The notes: generated by a model from the sequence alone, not told the origin. A stretch of 64,000 nucleotides of DNA from Desulfofarcimen acetoxidans DSM 771 (GCF_000024205.1 NC_013216.1:3844001-3908000), one strand, 5' to 3'. Positions 1-7,698 are shown, counted from the first letter of the stretch. Program-made: numbers and translations.

Positions 1-537
1 GTTTAATTGATTAATGTGAGTAATCACAGCTTTAATCTCTTCTGCCGCTTTCGCAAAAAGGTCCTTAAGTTGGTTTGTTTCCAAACATTCTGACCTAAAG
101 TAATTCAGGGCCTCGTCATAAAGAATGTCTTCATCTGGTTTCATTCTCTCCGTGTATTTATCCCTGCCTCTAAGGTCCAAGCAATCAATCAGGCCCCCGT
201 GATGAGAGCAGACCGCAAGGGAAATAAGTTGAGCCGTAAATTTTTGCAGTCTATCCGCTGTGTTATAGAAGCTGTCGTAGATCAACTTGGCTCCCGCTGT
301 GGAATGGTTGACCTGTCCCTTAAGAGACTTGTCCTGGGGATTTTGAGCGCAATAGCGTATGTAAGCGTCAAATTTCCGGGTCCCTTTCCCCATATCGTGA
401 AGCATCCCCATCAGTTCACCAGTCGCTGCCAGGGAAATTTTTGAACTGAATTCCTTGGCTAATTCAGCCACGCTGTACAGGTGTTCTTTGACACTTTGTT
501 CTTTGGCGATTGACGGGTTGATGTGGGCACAACGCAT
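1..537 (-). CDS. cas3: CRISPR-associated Cas3, N-terminal HD nuclease domain (cut by window edge)
   Basis: The minus strand is open from an ATG at 537 to the window edge (179 codons seen). AGGAG lies 8 nt upstream of the start. Residues show the HD-nuclease pattern of Cas3'': His in KEHL near residue 19, LHDMGK with HD at about 47-48, NHS near 77 and CSHHGG near 110. In type I systems this domain degrades the non-target strand of DNA unwound by the Cas3 helicase after Cascade binding. The helicase part and the rest of the operon must lie left of the window. The N-terminus resembles I-C/I-B type Cas3, but the subtype cannot be decided here. No repeats are visible upstream of it. Confidence 0.88.
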   Translation of the reverse strand, partial: MRCAHINPSIAKEQSVKEHLYSVAELAKEFSSKISLAATGELMGMLHDMGKGTRKFDAYIRYCAQNPQDKSLKGQVNHSTAGAKLIYDSFYNTADRLQKFTAQLISLAVCSHHGGLIDCLDLRGRDKYTERMKPDEDILYDEALNYFRSECLETNQLKDLFAKAAEEIKAVITHINQLN

Positions 538-1263
538 TGGCTTTTACTCCTTTGCAATAAGACTCGCTGGACTAGGATAAAAGAAAAATCTTGTAATCTT
601 TAATTGATTTATATTATAACTTAAATTTATTCAACGATTTATATATTTTTAAAAAATTTTAACATAAAATGCTTACAACCCCTTTTGCTGCTTTATCCAC
701 GTTGAACTCATTAAGCTGTTATGCAAAGAACTATGGCTACTCTTATACCCCTGCTATGCTTCAACTATAAATGACATTGTTAGTGTAGGAATTTGGAATT
801 AATGTTCACGACTTTTTTTACTGCAATCGGTTATCAATAAATGGAGTAGGTGTCATAAATCGTACATACATACAATTCCGCAAAAACCTTGTTATTTCCG
901 CGCAAATGTATTTTTCTGCGTAAAAGTGCACCCCCCTAACTAACAAAAAGTTCCCTTAAAACAAAAGTCTAAGGGAACATAAAAAATACCATAAAAATAA
1001 CCCCAAAACGTTAAAAGCCTTTGATATCAACCTATTTACGCTCTATCAACACGACTGTCTCAACGTGTGTTTTGATAGAATGGTGATACCGCAGCGCAGA
1101 ATTATTATATTCATACCCAGGGGGGCTTTTAGGGGGTCGGAGGGTCGATGATTATACCAAATACGCAAATTGATTTCGTGGGCTTTATGTGTTTTGCAAA
1201 TAACGGCGTTTCGGTGAGGTGCTTGCTCGGTTGTGGTGTCGGTCTGGAGTATTCGTTATACGA
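538..1263. other. Intergenic region upstream of cas3, no gene seen
   Basis: AT-rich stretch with no convincing gene on either strand and no CRISPR-type repeats. It holds the cas3 ribosome binding site at 545-549, an inverted repeat at 950-978, and from about 1090 a G-rich stretch that leads into transposase debris. The cas3 promoter should lie between about 560 and 700, where the sequence is very AT-rich, but I cannot name a clear -35/-10 pair. Confidence 0.5.
940..978 (-). terminator. Hairpin terminator, minus strand
   Basis: GTTCCCTTA at 950-958 pairs with TAAGGGAAC at 970-978. Read on the minus strand, the stem is followed by TTTTTG. This would stop transcripts entering from the right before they reach cas3. 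Confidence 0.55.
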
Positions 1264-1703
1264 TAGAGGGGTGTGCCGGACGTTTGGGTAACTTTGGTGA
1301 TACCAATCTCACTCATCGACTGGTTTCACTGGTTGCAAGCCTTACTGAGCATCCAGAAAAATCTTTGCCTGAAGCACTTGGTCAGTGGAGCGATGTCAAG
1401 GCTGCCTATCGTTAAGTAACTGTTGAAGCCATATATGATGCACACAGAAAGGCCACTATAGAAAAAATCAAGAATCAACCGGTGGTTTTGGCCATCCAAG
1501 ATACCACCATTTTCAACTATACCTTACATCGAGAAACAAAAGGGTTGGGACCTATCGGTCAAGCGGGTCTTTCCGGCTTCTTTCTACATTCTTGTCTTGC
1601 TGCATCCGCTGAAGGAGTTCCATTAGGAATCTTGGCCCATCGCTTATGGGTACGTTCACTAGAACCCAAACCTGCTAGTGTCAGCACATTTTCCTTGGAA
1701 TAA
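1264..1703 (+). pseudogene. Degenerate IS4-family transposase
   Basis: One frame encodes the start of an IS4/Tn5-like transposase: a GDTNLTHRL...KSLPEA..W...KAAYR DNA-binding segment, a TAA stop at 1413, and then, in the same frame, VLAIQDTT...GLGPIG...GVPLGIL, which carries the first catalytic Asp of the DDE triad (QDTT). The protein breaks off at 1703, about a third of the usual length, so the second Asp and the Glu are missing. No terminal repeats could be paired. The remnant separates cas3 from the accretion zone and is dead by both nonsense mutation and truncation. Confidence 0.8.
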
Positions 1704-1761
1704 GTAATAACTGTTATGAAAAATATAGTATTATATAATCAAAATGTTGGGGGAGACAGCT

Positions 1762-2253
1762 TTGAATATAAGACTTGCTACTGAAAACGATCTACCCATT
1801 ATCGTAGATATTTATAATTCCACCGTCCCTTCTAGAATGGTTACGGCTGACACTACCCCGGTAACAATTGAAAGTAGGTTAGCTTGGTTTCATGAACATA
1901 ACCCAGATAATCGTCCTATCTGGGTTGTAGAGGAAGGAGGTAATGCCTTGGGTTGGTTAAGTTTCTCTTTTTTTTATAACAGACCAGCCTATAATTCTAC
2001 CGCTGAGGTTAGCATTTATATTGCTGAAGAGTACCAAGGAAAGGGTATAGGTAAGAAATTACTGGCAAAGGCAATACATGAGTCACCCAAATTAGGAATT
2101 ACAACAATCTTAGGGTTCATCTTTGGACACAATGAACCAAGCTTACAATTATTCCTGAAATTTAATTTTGAAAAATGGGGTTATTTACCCAAAATAGCTG
2201 TTCTTGATGGCAGAGAAAAGGATTTAGTTATCCTTGGACTTCGAGTTGTATAA
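1762..2253 (+). CDS. GNAT acetyltransferase, phosphinothricin acetyltransferase-like
   Basis: A GNAT-fold N-acetyltransferase of about 163 residues. The N-terminal pattern IRLATENDLP..VDIYN and the block AEVSIYIAEEYQGKGIGKKLL (acetyl-CoA binding site, Q-x-x-G-x-G/A) match the PAT/Bar-like family. These enzymes acetylate small amines such as phosphinothricin or methionine derivatives; the substrate here is unknown. I prefer the TTG at 1762 because GGGGGAG lies 6 nt upstream; an in-frame ATG at 1744 has no ribosome binding site. It stands alone between a dead transposase and dead element-A genes, typical of cargo. Confidence 0.8.
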   Translation: MNIRLATENDLPIIVDIYNSTVPSRMVTADTTPVTIESRLAWFHEHNPDNRPIWVVEEGGNALGWLSFSFFYNRPAYNSTAEVSIYIAEEYQGKGIGKKLLAKAIHESPKLGITTILGFIFGHNEPSLQLFLKFNFEKWGYLPKIAVLDGREKDLVILGLRVV

Positions 2254-2340
2254 TTCACAGTATTAAACAGAATGCCCCTTTAGATTCCGCTGTCAACCAA
2301 ACCAACCAGTTTTTGTATGCCAAAACTAACCCGGTTGACG

Positions 2341-2366
2341 CAAAAAAAATAAACCCTTTCGGGTTA
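2341..2366 (-). terminator. Terminator of the pilin-like remnant
   Basis: AACCC/GGGTT stem followed on the minus strand by an A/T tract (TTATTTTTTTT). The same hairpin follows the intact homologue at 51741-51767. It overlaps the stop codon of the remnant gene. Confidence 0.75.
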
Positions 2367-2741
2367 ACCTGAAAATTCTGCCACTGTGGTTATTGCCTTA
2401 AACACCGTACCTGCCACAAAGCTTATATATGAAAACACAGTAGTTATTTTACTCATATCTACTATCTGTCCTTTCCCTACCGCCTAGGCTATGTAACCAG
2501 ACAGCCAGCCGACACAAGCAATGAGCATCATTTGCACTATAACAATGCCAGGCCCGCCAGTTCCAAAGGTAGATAAAGCAGCCTTTCCAATGGCACCGGT
2601 ACTTGCATGGGCCGGAAATGTACTTATAGCCATAAAAGCACTGGCACAAAATAACTGCAGCTTACAGCCCTTCTCCGGGGTCATAATGACCTTGGAGTTA
2701 CATTTTCTTTGCGGTCTAACATAAAATACCGTAATCGTCAA
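2364..2741 (-). pseudogene. Pilin-like membrane protein, nonsense-mutated copy
   Basis: This aligns along its whole length with the intact gene at 51366-51743, sharing MTPEKG, LQLFCASAFMA, PAHAST, GPGIVIVQMMLIACVGWLSGYIA. Directly after GYIA the glutamine codon has become TAG (2484-2486), and the second membrane segment (KITTVFSYISFVAG...FKAITTV) continues in the same frame to a TAA at 2364. The full protein has a signal-like hydrophobic start and two membrane helices, like TrbC/VirB2-type pilins. As in the intact copy, it overlaps the end of the replication-relaxation gene by 4 nt. Confidence 0.8.
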
Positions 2742-2935
2742 AGTAATCCCTCCTTAATTTCGTTCAACAGCATAACCTTAAATTCCAGTCCTGCCGTGTT
2801 TTCATTTTTTACCCGCTGCTGTATGTGTGCCGCCCTTTTGGTTGAAGTGGTGACCACCAGCACCGGCGGGAACTGGTTGGCCAGTTCACCCACCACTGCC
2901 CGGCATAATCTGTAAAACATAAAAAACTTCCCAAG
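2738..2935 (-). pseudogene. Replication-relaxation protein, C-terminal remnant
   Basis: The last ~55 residues match the end of the protein at 50725-51369 (VTTTSTKRA.HI.QR..NENTAGLEFK.ML..IKEGLL). The preceding YAGQWW block is present but in another frame, so there is a frameshift as well as loss of the N-terminal three quarters. Upstream it joins a hairpin (CCAAGACCATGATGG, about 2926-2956) that resembles the hairpin at 48792-48830 in element C. A deletion therefore removed the XRE, FtsK-like and replication-relaxation N-terminal genes that lie between these two points in element C. Confidence 0.75.
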
Positions 2936-2986
2936 ACCATGATGGTCCTAGAAAGGCTAAAAGATAAATATGCATTCAGGTTCTTA

Positions 2987-3199
2987 TTATACCTGTCTAC
3001 TGTTTTTGCCCCTGTACAACCCTCCAGTGAAGGATTTGAGTGCCAGTGCCTTTTGCCGGTTGCCAAAGGTTACGCCTCTTACCTTTGTGTAGAATTTGCC
3101 CTGTTTAACCATTTGCCAGGCTGCTTTTAATGCTTGGCTTTGGCTCAGGCCCTGGGTGTAGTGTAAGCGGTTTGCTATGGTCATTACTGTTGTTTTCAT
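2987..3199 (-). CDS. Small basic hypothetical protein (element A)
   Basis: A 70-residue, Lys/Arg-rich protein with a well-placed GGAGGG 9 nt before its ATG. The pattern MTIANRLHY....SQSQALKAAWQMVKQ suggests two helices; the C-terminal part contains GVTFGNRQKALALK. I recall similar short proteins of unknown role in clostridial phages and integrative elements but cannot name a function. It faces away from the XRE-hicAB unit and would be co-transcribed with the remnants downstream. Confidence 0.6.
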   Translation of the reverse strand: MKTTVMTIANRLHYTQGLSQSQALKAAWQMVKQGKFYTKVRGVTFGNRQKALALKSFTGGLYRGKNSRQV

Positions 3200-3239
3200 T
3201 GTGTAAGTCCCTCCTATACGGTTCAGTGTTCTGAGCTTT

Positions 3240-3370
3240 TATATCTAATATCTGATATAATGATACTATACCCTGATATATAAGTCAATACTTTTATATC
3301 AATTTACTTGTATTCTGTCGCAGACTATTGAACCTTTTTCTTAATAGTGTTAGAATAATATTGGGAGGGG
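3240..3370 (+). promoter_or_regulatory. Divergent promoter/operator region upstream of XRE-hicAB
   Basis: About 130 nt between two divergent genes, very AT-rich, with repeated ATATC/GATAT words at 3246-3300 (ATATCTGATATAAT, CTGATATATAAG, TATATCAATT). These are candidate operators for the adjacent XRE protein. GGGAGGGG at 3363-3370 is its ribosome binding site. Confidence 0.4.
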
Positions 3371-3375
3371 TTATT

Positions 3376-3615
3376 ATGCCTATAAAATCGAATCTTAGCC
3401 GGATACTTGGAGAACGCAGGATAAAAATGTCAGAGTTAGCCAAGGATGCTGGCATTGCTAAAAATACAGCACTAGCCTTATATCATGAAAGAGCAAAAGG
3501 AATAACCTTTGATGTGCTGGAGAAAATTTGTTTGGCTTTAAACTGCCAGCCTGGGGATCTATTTGAGTGTATGGCGGAAGGGGATGACGGTAGCAGTGGG
3601 TCTGAAAGTTCGTGA
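3376..3615 (+). CDS. XRE-family helix-turn-helix regulator
   Basis: 79 residues with a single Cro/C1-type HTH (SELAKDAGIAKNTALALYHE, then FDVLEKICLALNCQPGDLFE). The ATG at 3376 follows GGGAGGGG at 5 nt. The last 32 nt overlap the start of hicA, so the three genes XRE-hicA-hicB form one translationally coupled unit. The likely role is autorepression of the toxin-antitoxin operon or control of element genes. A close relative with the same NCQPGD core is at 44605-44817 in element C. Confidence 0.85.
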   Translation: MPIKSNLSRILGERRIKMSELAKDAGIAKNTALALYHERAKGITFDVLEKICLALNCQPGDLFECMAEGDDGSSGSESS

Positions 3616-3799
3616 GGTAATCAAGTTGCTGGAAAAAGAGGGATGGTATTTAGTTGCCCAGCGGGGTAGTCACCGACAATATAAACACTCTGTCAGGCCC
3701 GGACGTGTAACCATAGCGGGACACCCAAGTGATGATTTAGCACCTGGTACCCTTAACAGTATATTTAAACAAGCTGGAATGAAAGAGAGGCGGTATTAA
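3584..3799 (+). CDS. hicA: HicA-like mRNA interferase toxin
   Basis: A 71-residue HicA: KVREVIKLLEKEGW, then the diagnostic GSHRQYKH with the catalytic His, VTIAGHPSDDLAPGTLNSIFKQAG. HicA proteins are dsRBD-fold ribonucleases that cleave mRNA and are neutralised by HicB. I chose the ATG at 3584 (GGAAGGGG directly before it); an upstream ATG at 3563 would add 7 unsupported residues. The stop codon shares its last base with the hicB start (TAATG), which fits a coupled type II toxin-antitoxin pair. All key residues are intact. Confidence 0.9.
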   Translation: MTVAVGLKVREVIKLLEKEGWYLVAQRGSHRQYKHSVRPGRVTIAGHPSDDLAPGTLNSIFKQAGMKERRY

Positions 3800-4017
3800 T
3801 GCAGTACCTGGTTATAATTGAAAAGGCTAATGGCAATTATTCTGCTTACCTTCCGGACGTTCCGGGCTGTGTGGCTACAGGTAAAACTCCAGAAGAAGCG
3901 ACGAAAGCTATCACCGAAGCATTGACCATGCATTTAGATGGATTAACTCAGGATGGTATTCCTTTACCTCAACCGGCTGCCCGTGCCGATTACATAGCGG
4001 TTCCGATAGCTACATAA
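3799..4017 (+). CDS. hicB: HicB-like antitoxin
   Basis: A 72-residue HicB with the pseudo-RNase H fold pattern YLVIIEKANGNYSAYLPDVPGCVATGKTPEEATKAITEALTMHLDGL. It has no C-terminal DNA-binding extension, so the XRE protein at the head of the operon may supply the DNA-binding function. Start overlaps the hicA stop. It is the last gene of the unit; nothing follows but a G/C-rich hairpin region and element debris. Confidence 0.9.
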   Translation: MQYLVIIEKANGNYSAYLPDVPGCVATGKTPEEATKAITEALTMHLDGLTQDGIPLPQPAARADYIAVPIAT

Positions 4018-4181
4018 AATTATTCCACGTGATATATTTTTAAAATGCGAAGTTATTCCTTCTGCATGTTCGTGTAGACAATCGCGCACTAGCACACACC
4101 TGCGCAAGTGCGTTTTTTGTGCGCAAAGCTTCATTATCTCATCAAGCAGCACTTAACGGGTAATTTTATAAAGGAGAGGGA

Positions 4182-4593
4182 TTAGCCTCTCCTTTCTGCC
4201 AGTAAAGCTTGCCTTTTAAGCTTAAGCTTTTGTATCATTTTTGTCTTTTCATCACGCGGAATGCTCTTATCATTCATGATCTTGGATATTTCCCGTTCTA
4301 ATATAGATATTTTGCCGCCCAAAACAAGCTTATTAAACGCATCTTCTTTATTTCGGCCATTGCGGATTAGCTTTTCATAATTTTGCAAGTGCTTTGCTGT
4401 AGGCTGAATTCCAAATAAAACTTGAACCTATCCGGTCAGATGTTTCCATAGCCCATACTGCAAAATCCCTGGCCTTTGTAGGAGACAAAACATTACCTAA
4501 CTTACCCAACCTATTACCGGTTAAATTATCCAGCCACGACGCGTTAAACTGCCGGTACATACGGCCACCTATACTGCCATACCTTTCTTTCAA
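4182..4593 (-). pseudogene. Polyvalent-protein C-terminal fragment with one-base frameshift
   Basis: Two adjacent frames join if one T is removed near 4385, giving a continuous segment ...WNSAYSKAL-QNYEKLIRNG..KEDAFNKLVLGGK. The first part (YGSIGGRMYRQFNASWLDNL...SPTKARDFAVWAMETSDRIG) is the kind of sequence seen near the C-terminus of large phage or plasmid polyvalent proteins. The fragment occupies the position, relative to the primase remnant at 4625, that the polyvalent gene has in element C, though inverted. It has no usable start and is dead. Confidence 0.5.
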
Positions 4594-4624
4594 AAAACCT
4601 GATTGTTCAATGGGACTGCCTTTC

Positions 4625-4849
4625 TTAAAAATTGATAGTAAGGTCCTTCCGGCTCCTGCTAATTAAATTCTGGTTACCGGCCATAATCCGATTTAAAAAA
4701 GATTCCCAAGTAGGTGCCCTGGAATTAGGGTCAAACTCAACTGATAGTATTTTAGTTATGAGGTCCTCTTGGGCATGTTTCCTCAGTTCTGCAGTTCTTA
4801 AATTAATGCTTCCATTTTGCACATTTAATACCCAAGGATCACGGTCCAT
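4625..4849 (-). pseudogene. Fragment of D5-type primase-helicase
   Basis: The translated piece (VLNVQNGSINLRTAELRKHAQEDLITK, EFDPNSRAPTWESFLNRIM.GNQNLIS) aligns with the middle of the 798-residue protein at 29421-31817 (LNCLNGTVDLKTGKLLPHRRDDYITKIAP...FLNEIMEDNQNLVS), just before its helicase domain. About 75 residues remain, with no N-terminus and no ATPase motifs. It shows that element A once carried the same replication gene as element C. Confidence 0.8.
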
Positions 4850-4861
4850 ATCATCAGGTAA

Positions 4862-5025
4862 CCATTACACTGTTAATCAGCCAAAACCTTGATGCAAATA
4901 TAGGTACCACATATGATATTTACGGCCACATGTTAAAATCAAAAGATAAAGAAACGGCCGAAAAGATAGACCAGTTTCTCAATTCAGCCAAAACAGAACC
5001 AGAACGCAAAAAAGGGCAGGCCTAA
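4862..5025 (+). pseudogene. Tyrosine recombinase, C-terminal scrap (element A integrase)
   Basis: The last ~50 residues of a phage-type integrase: NIGTTYDIYGHMLKSKDKETAEKIDQFL...ERKKGQA, containing the catalytic Tyr in TYDIYGH. The end KKGQA is identical to that of the integrase at 5481-6650. The stop codon lies inside a hairpin (AGGGCAGGCCTAAAAACCTGTCC) followed by T residues, again like that gene. It is followed 200 nt later by the att copy at 5232, as expected for the integrase end of an element. Confidence 0.7.
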
Positions 5026-5042
5026 AAACCTGTCCTTTTTAT
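5013..5042 (+). terminator. Terminator overlapping the integrase remnant stop
   Basis: Imperfect stem GGGCAGG...CCTGTCC with TTTTTATT after it. The stop codon lies in the loop side. The same arrangement occurs at 5469-5498 for the neighbouring integrase. Confidence 0.6.
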
Positions 5043-5071
5043 TGTTTGGCGGCAAATGTGGGGCTATTTGT

Positions 5072-5165
5072 TTTAGGTTTTTATTGGGTTTTAGGTTTTT
5101 ATTGGGTTTTATTTTGTCTATTTGGGTATTGTTTATTAAAAATAAAACCCAAATAAAACCCATTA
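5072..5165. repeat. Direct and inverted AAATAAAACCC repeats next to att A
   Basis: TTTTAGGTTTTTATTGGG occurs twice in tandem (about 5078-5111), and AATAAAACCCAAATAAAACCCA at 5139-5160 is the inverse of the flanking GGGTTTTATT words. This is the usual position of integrase arm-type sites beside the core, but the role is inferred. Confidence 0.45.
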
Positions 5166-5199
5166 CGCTGCTCTTTCGCTATTCTATACAAAAAGAGAA

Positions 5200-5231
5200 A
5201 CCCCGGAAGCCTTGCTATTTCGGGGTTTCTT
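5200..5231 (+). terminator. Hairpin just before att A
   Basis: GAAACCCCG...CGGGGTTTC pairs across 5200-5230 and ends directly at the att core. Equivalent hairpins precede the other two att copies. Confidence 0.6.
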
Positions 5232-5276
5232 TGGAGCTGATGGAGGGAATTGAACCCTCGACCTACGCATTACGAG
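5232..5276 (-). repeat. Attachment site copy A (45-bp tRNA-Thr 3' half)
   Basis: 45 bp identical to the 3' half of tRNA-Thr(CGT) at 55559-55603, running from the encoded CCA (TGG here) to the anticodon (ACGAG here). Only this half is present; the 5' half of a tRNA does not follow, so this is a displaced integration scar and not a tRNA gene. It marks the border between elements A and B. Confidence 0.9.
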
Positions 5277-5370
5277 AGAGAAGTAAGCAGTTTGCATGGT
5301 TTGAAGAAGGTTGCGAAGGCTTGAATTTGCTAGGTTTTTGTTTTTGGTAAGTTGCTTGAAAGGGTGGTTT

Positions 5371-5466
5371 TGGGAGCAGTTTTAAAATGTTTGCTCCCAA
5401 ATTGCTCCCACTGGGAGCAGGGATTTTACCGAGAAATTAATTACGCTAAAACTATAAATGGGAGCG
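5371..5466. repeat. Cluster of TGGGAGCA boxes, candidate integrase arm sites
   Basis: TGGGAGCA at 5371 and 5412, its inverse TTGCTCCCA at 5391 and 5402, and GGGAGCG at 5460. Five copies of one short word lie between the att core and the end of the adjacent integrase gene, which is where arm-type binding sites of tyrosine integrases normally lie. Confidence 0.55.
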
Positions 5467-5468
5467 TA

Positions 5469-5498
5469 AAAGGACAGGTTTTAAGCCTGTCCTTTTTT
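5469..5498. terminator. Terminator at the integrase stop codon
   Basis: AAAGGACAGG...CCTGTCCTTT, about 11 bp, with a T run on both strands; it contains the integrase stop codon. It works for the minus-strand integrase operon. Confidence 0.75.
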
Positions 5499-6650
5499 TC
5501 GTGTGGTTAAAATATCATTCATTTTATTGGCTGCTTCTGCATCAACAGACTTAAAACTGTGGGCATAAATATTTAGGGTTGTGTTGGGTGAACTATGACC
5601 CAGGCGGCTGGCTATATTTTTAAGCGGGATACCGGCCTTAATCATGTAGCTGGCTGCAGTATGGCGCAAACCATGAAAAGGCAATGGAGACAGGTTGTTG
5701 TTTTTTAGAAAACCACTAAACCATTTTGTTATACTGTCCGGGTGCATCGGTTTTCCGTCCCAGGTAGTAAATAGTCTATCTGAGGCTTGCCACAGGCCGC
5801 CTACTTGTAAACGCTGCTCATTTTGCTGTACTCTGTGCTGTTTTAATAGCGACATTGTTTCTGTAGGAACGGCAATAATGCGTTCTGAGCTTTCATTCTT
5901 AGGTGACTTTGCAAACGTACCATGACCGGGTAGGTACTGGCTGGACTGTCTTACCTCCAGTGTACCTTTTGTGAGATCAATGTCCTTCCATTCCAGGCCC
6001 ATGATCTCACCGCGACGAAGACCACAACCAAGGGCAATATAAACAATTGCCTGGAACTTTAGCGGCTGTTCCTCCAATGCACTGAGTAAAGCTGCAGTGT
6101 CTTCTTCCTCATAGGAAGTAGCCTTATGCTTTTTGGCCTTGGGTGCCTCCACACGTAGGGCGGGATTGGTAAGGATTATTTGCCATTTAACGGCTGCATT
6201 GAATATATTGGTCAGCAGTCGGTGGTGATAAAGGACAGTAGCTGGCGATAATGTACCTTCTTTGCCATCCTCCCTTATACCGGGTTCTTGTAAATTGCCA
6301 TAAAACTGCATTATATGAAATGGCTTAATGTCTTCAATCTTAAGGTGCCCCATTGCCGGTAATATTCGGGAGTTTAATATCTCCTTATACCGATATAAGG
6401 TTTTTGGTGCTAAGTCCTTTTTGCTTTCAAGCCATTTTTGACTGAACTCTTTGAAAGTTAATTTTGATGGTGCGATATACTGGCCCTTTTGGACTTCAGC
6501 AGAGAAAACGTCCAGCAGTTTTTTAGCTTCGCGCTCACTGGTAGCTTCAACTACTTTTCTGTGAGTGATACGTTTTCCATCCGGGCCAGTCCCATCAGGG
6601 ACATTTAATCGCCATTTGTTTTTACCACGAGATTCAACCCAGCCGGCCAT
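5481..6650 (-). CDS. Phage-type tyrosine integrase (left end of element B)
   Basis: A 389-residue integrase with the usual order: an AP2-like/arm-binding N-terminal domain (GKNKWRLNVPDG...KRITHRKVVEAT), a SAM-like core-binding domain (TFKEFSQKWLESKKDLAPKTLYRYKEIL), and a catalytic domain with Arg in GCGLRRGEIMGLEW, HxxR in FHGLRHTAASYM, and Tyr in TTLNIYAHSF. All catalytic residues are present, so it may be active. It integrates element DNA at a tRNA 3' end. Its start overlaps the stop of the zinc-finger gene upstream (TAATG), so the two form an operon. Its downstream end faces att A with arm-type boxes between. Confidence 0.93.
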   Translation of the reverse strand: MAGWVESRGKNKWRLNVPDGTGPDGKRITHRKVVEATSEREAKKLLDVFSAEVQKGQYIAPSKLTFKEFSQKWLESKKDLAPKTLYRYKEILNSRILPAMGHLKIEDIKPFHIMQFYGNLQEPGIREDGKEGTLSPATVLYHHRLLTNIFNAAVKWQIILTNPALRVEAPKAKKHKATSYEEEDTAALLSALEEQPLKFQAIVYIALGCGLRRGEIMGLEWKDIDLTKGTLEVRQSSQYLPGHGTFAKSPKNESSERIIAVPTETMSLLKQHRVQQNEQRLQVGGLWQASDRLFTTWDGKPMHPDSITKWFSGFLKNNNLSPLPFHGLRHTAASYMIKAGIPLKNIASRLGHSSPNTTLNIYAHSFKSVDAEAANKMNDILTTRKKGQA

Positions 6651-7606
6651 TATTTAGCCTCCTTTTTTATTTTAGGTTTTTGTATTCCATTCCGCCGCAT
6701 CCATTGACCGTGACGGTTTTCACACCTTGATCGTTTTACGCCTAGTGGTGGCGGGCAGTATTCTTGGTCTGCTTTTGTCGGGAAAAATAGTTGCCTACAT
6801 TTAGGATCTGCGCATCGTTTTGGAGATGGTCCCCCTTCAACAAGAAGGAGATATTCGATAAATCGAAAAAGACCGTCAAACTGGATGATTGGTTGTCCCG
6901 TGGGTGTACCGTTATTAATCGGACTTGTTCTTAACTGTATCCAAACACCTCTTTCGGAGCGATGGGAAAACGAGCGCTGGGATCCATGCAAAATTATATC
7001 TAAGATATATTTATAAAAACCTGGTTCGGTGTGACTAGGACCGTACTGTTCTTGCAGGATTTTTATATTTACCTTTACAAGAACTTTATACCATTCAGGG
7101 GAGAGATTATTTATCCATTCTTTTGCTTCATAAGCTGCTGCCGTGAAATCTTCCTGGTATAAATTTAACAATCTTTTTACTTCGGATAAACACCTAACCC
7201 ATTGGGCGAAACGGACTATATCAGAAATAGGTTCACCAATGGGTGTAAGATTAAATCCACCATTTGGATTGAAAAATTGAAGCACTTCCTGGTGAACGCT
7301 CTTGAAGTCAATGTCCTGGTTATCTTTTTTGCGAGTAGCATAAGTGAATTCGACTGCCCCAATGATTTGGTTAGAACGTTCTTCAACTTCCGGGGCACTT
7401 TGCGCAAAACCCAACATACCCCATTGTTTAACGAATTCTATAGCGGTTTTATCATCATATATTCCCTGAACAGCATTAAGAAGTTCTTTCTGGTGTTCTC
7501 CTGGGTGATATGGTTCTATTTCATCACCTTTAATTATTAAGCCGTTTTCAGTTTTTACGTCTGGTCTTTTCATCCATGACCAGTAATATATTGATGGTCC
7601 AGCCAT
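6650..7606 (-). CDS. CGNR-type zinc-finger hypothetical protein
   Basis: 318 residues. The C-terminal ~60 residues contain KRCADPKCRQLFFPTKADQEYCPP...RCENRHGQWMRRNG, a four-Cys cluster of the kind found in CGNR zinc fingers, probably for nucleic-acid binding. The bulk of the protein has no motif I recognise. Start taken at 7606 where GGAGGTG lies 7 nt upstream. It is first in an operon with the integrase and is divergent from an XRE regulator, so it may regulate integration or excision; that is inference. Confidence 0.7.
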   Translation of the reverse strand: MAGPSIYYWSWMKRPDVKTENGLIIKGDEIEPYHPGEHQKELLNAVQGIYDDKTAIEFVKQWGMLGFAQSAPEVEERSNQIIGAVEFTYATRKKDNQDIDFKSVHQEVLQFFNPNGGFNLTPIGEPISDIVRFAQWVRCLSEVKRLLNLYQEDFTAAAYEAKEWINNLSPEWYKVLVKVNIKILQEQYGPSHTEPGFYKYILDIILHGSQRSFSHRSERGVWIQLRTSPINNGTPTGQPIIQFDGLFRFIEYLLLVEGGPSPKRCADPKCRQLFFPTKADQEYCPPPLGVKRSRCENRHGQWMRRNGIQKPKIKKEAK

Positions 7607-7624
7607 TAATACACCTCCAACCAT

Positions 7625-7698
7625 AATGTAAGCATATTTTTATTTTTAATAAGCATACGCATAATGTAAGCATCTGAAAAATATACATGTGCTTACAT
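7625..7698. promoter_or_regulatory. Operator repeats between divergent zinc-finger/integrase and XRE genes
   Basis: AATGTAAGCAT occurs at 7625-7635 and 7663-7673, and the inverse ATGTGCTTACAT at 7687-7698. Three copies in a divergent promoter region, next to an XRE gene, fit operator half-sites for that repressor. Confidence 0.6.

Noticed and set aside
199-444. 81-codon plus-strand frame
   Set aside because: Antisense shadow of the cas3 HD domain, which has conserved motifs on the minus strand.
538-1263. Search for a CRISPR array or leader upstream of cas3
   Set aside because: No regularly spaced repeats of 25-40 bp occur here or elsewhere in the window.
5232-5276. Possible tRNA-Thr gene at att A (and likewise at 25561)
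   Set aside because: Only the 3' half from the anticodon on is present; the 5' half is missing, so these are att scars.
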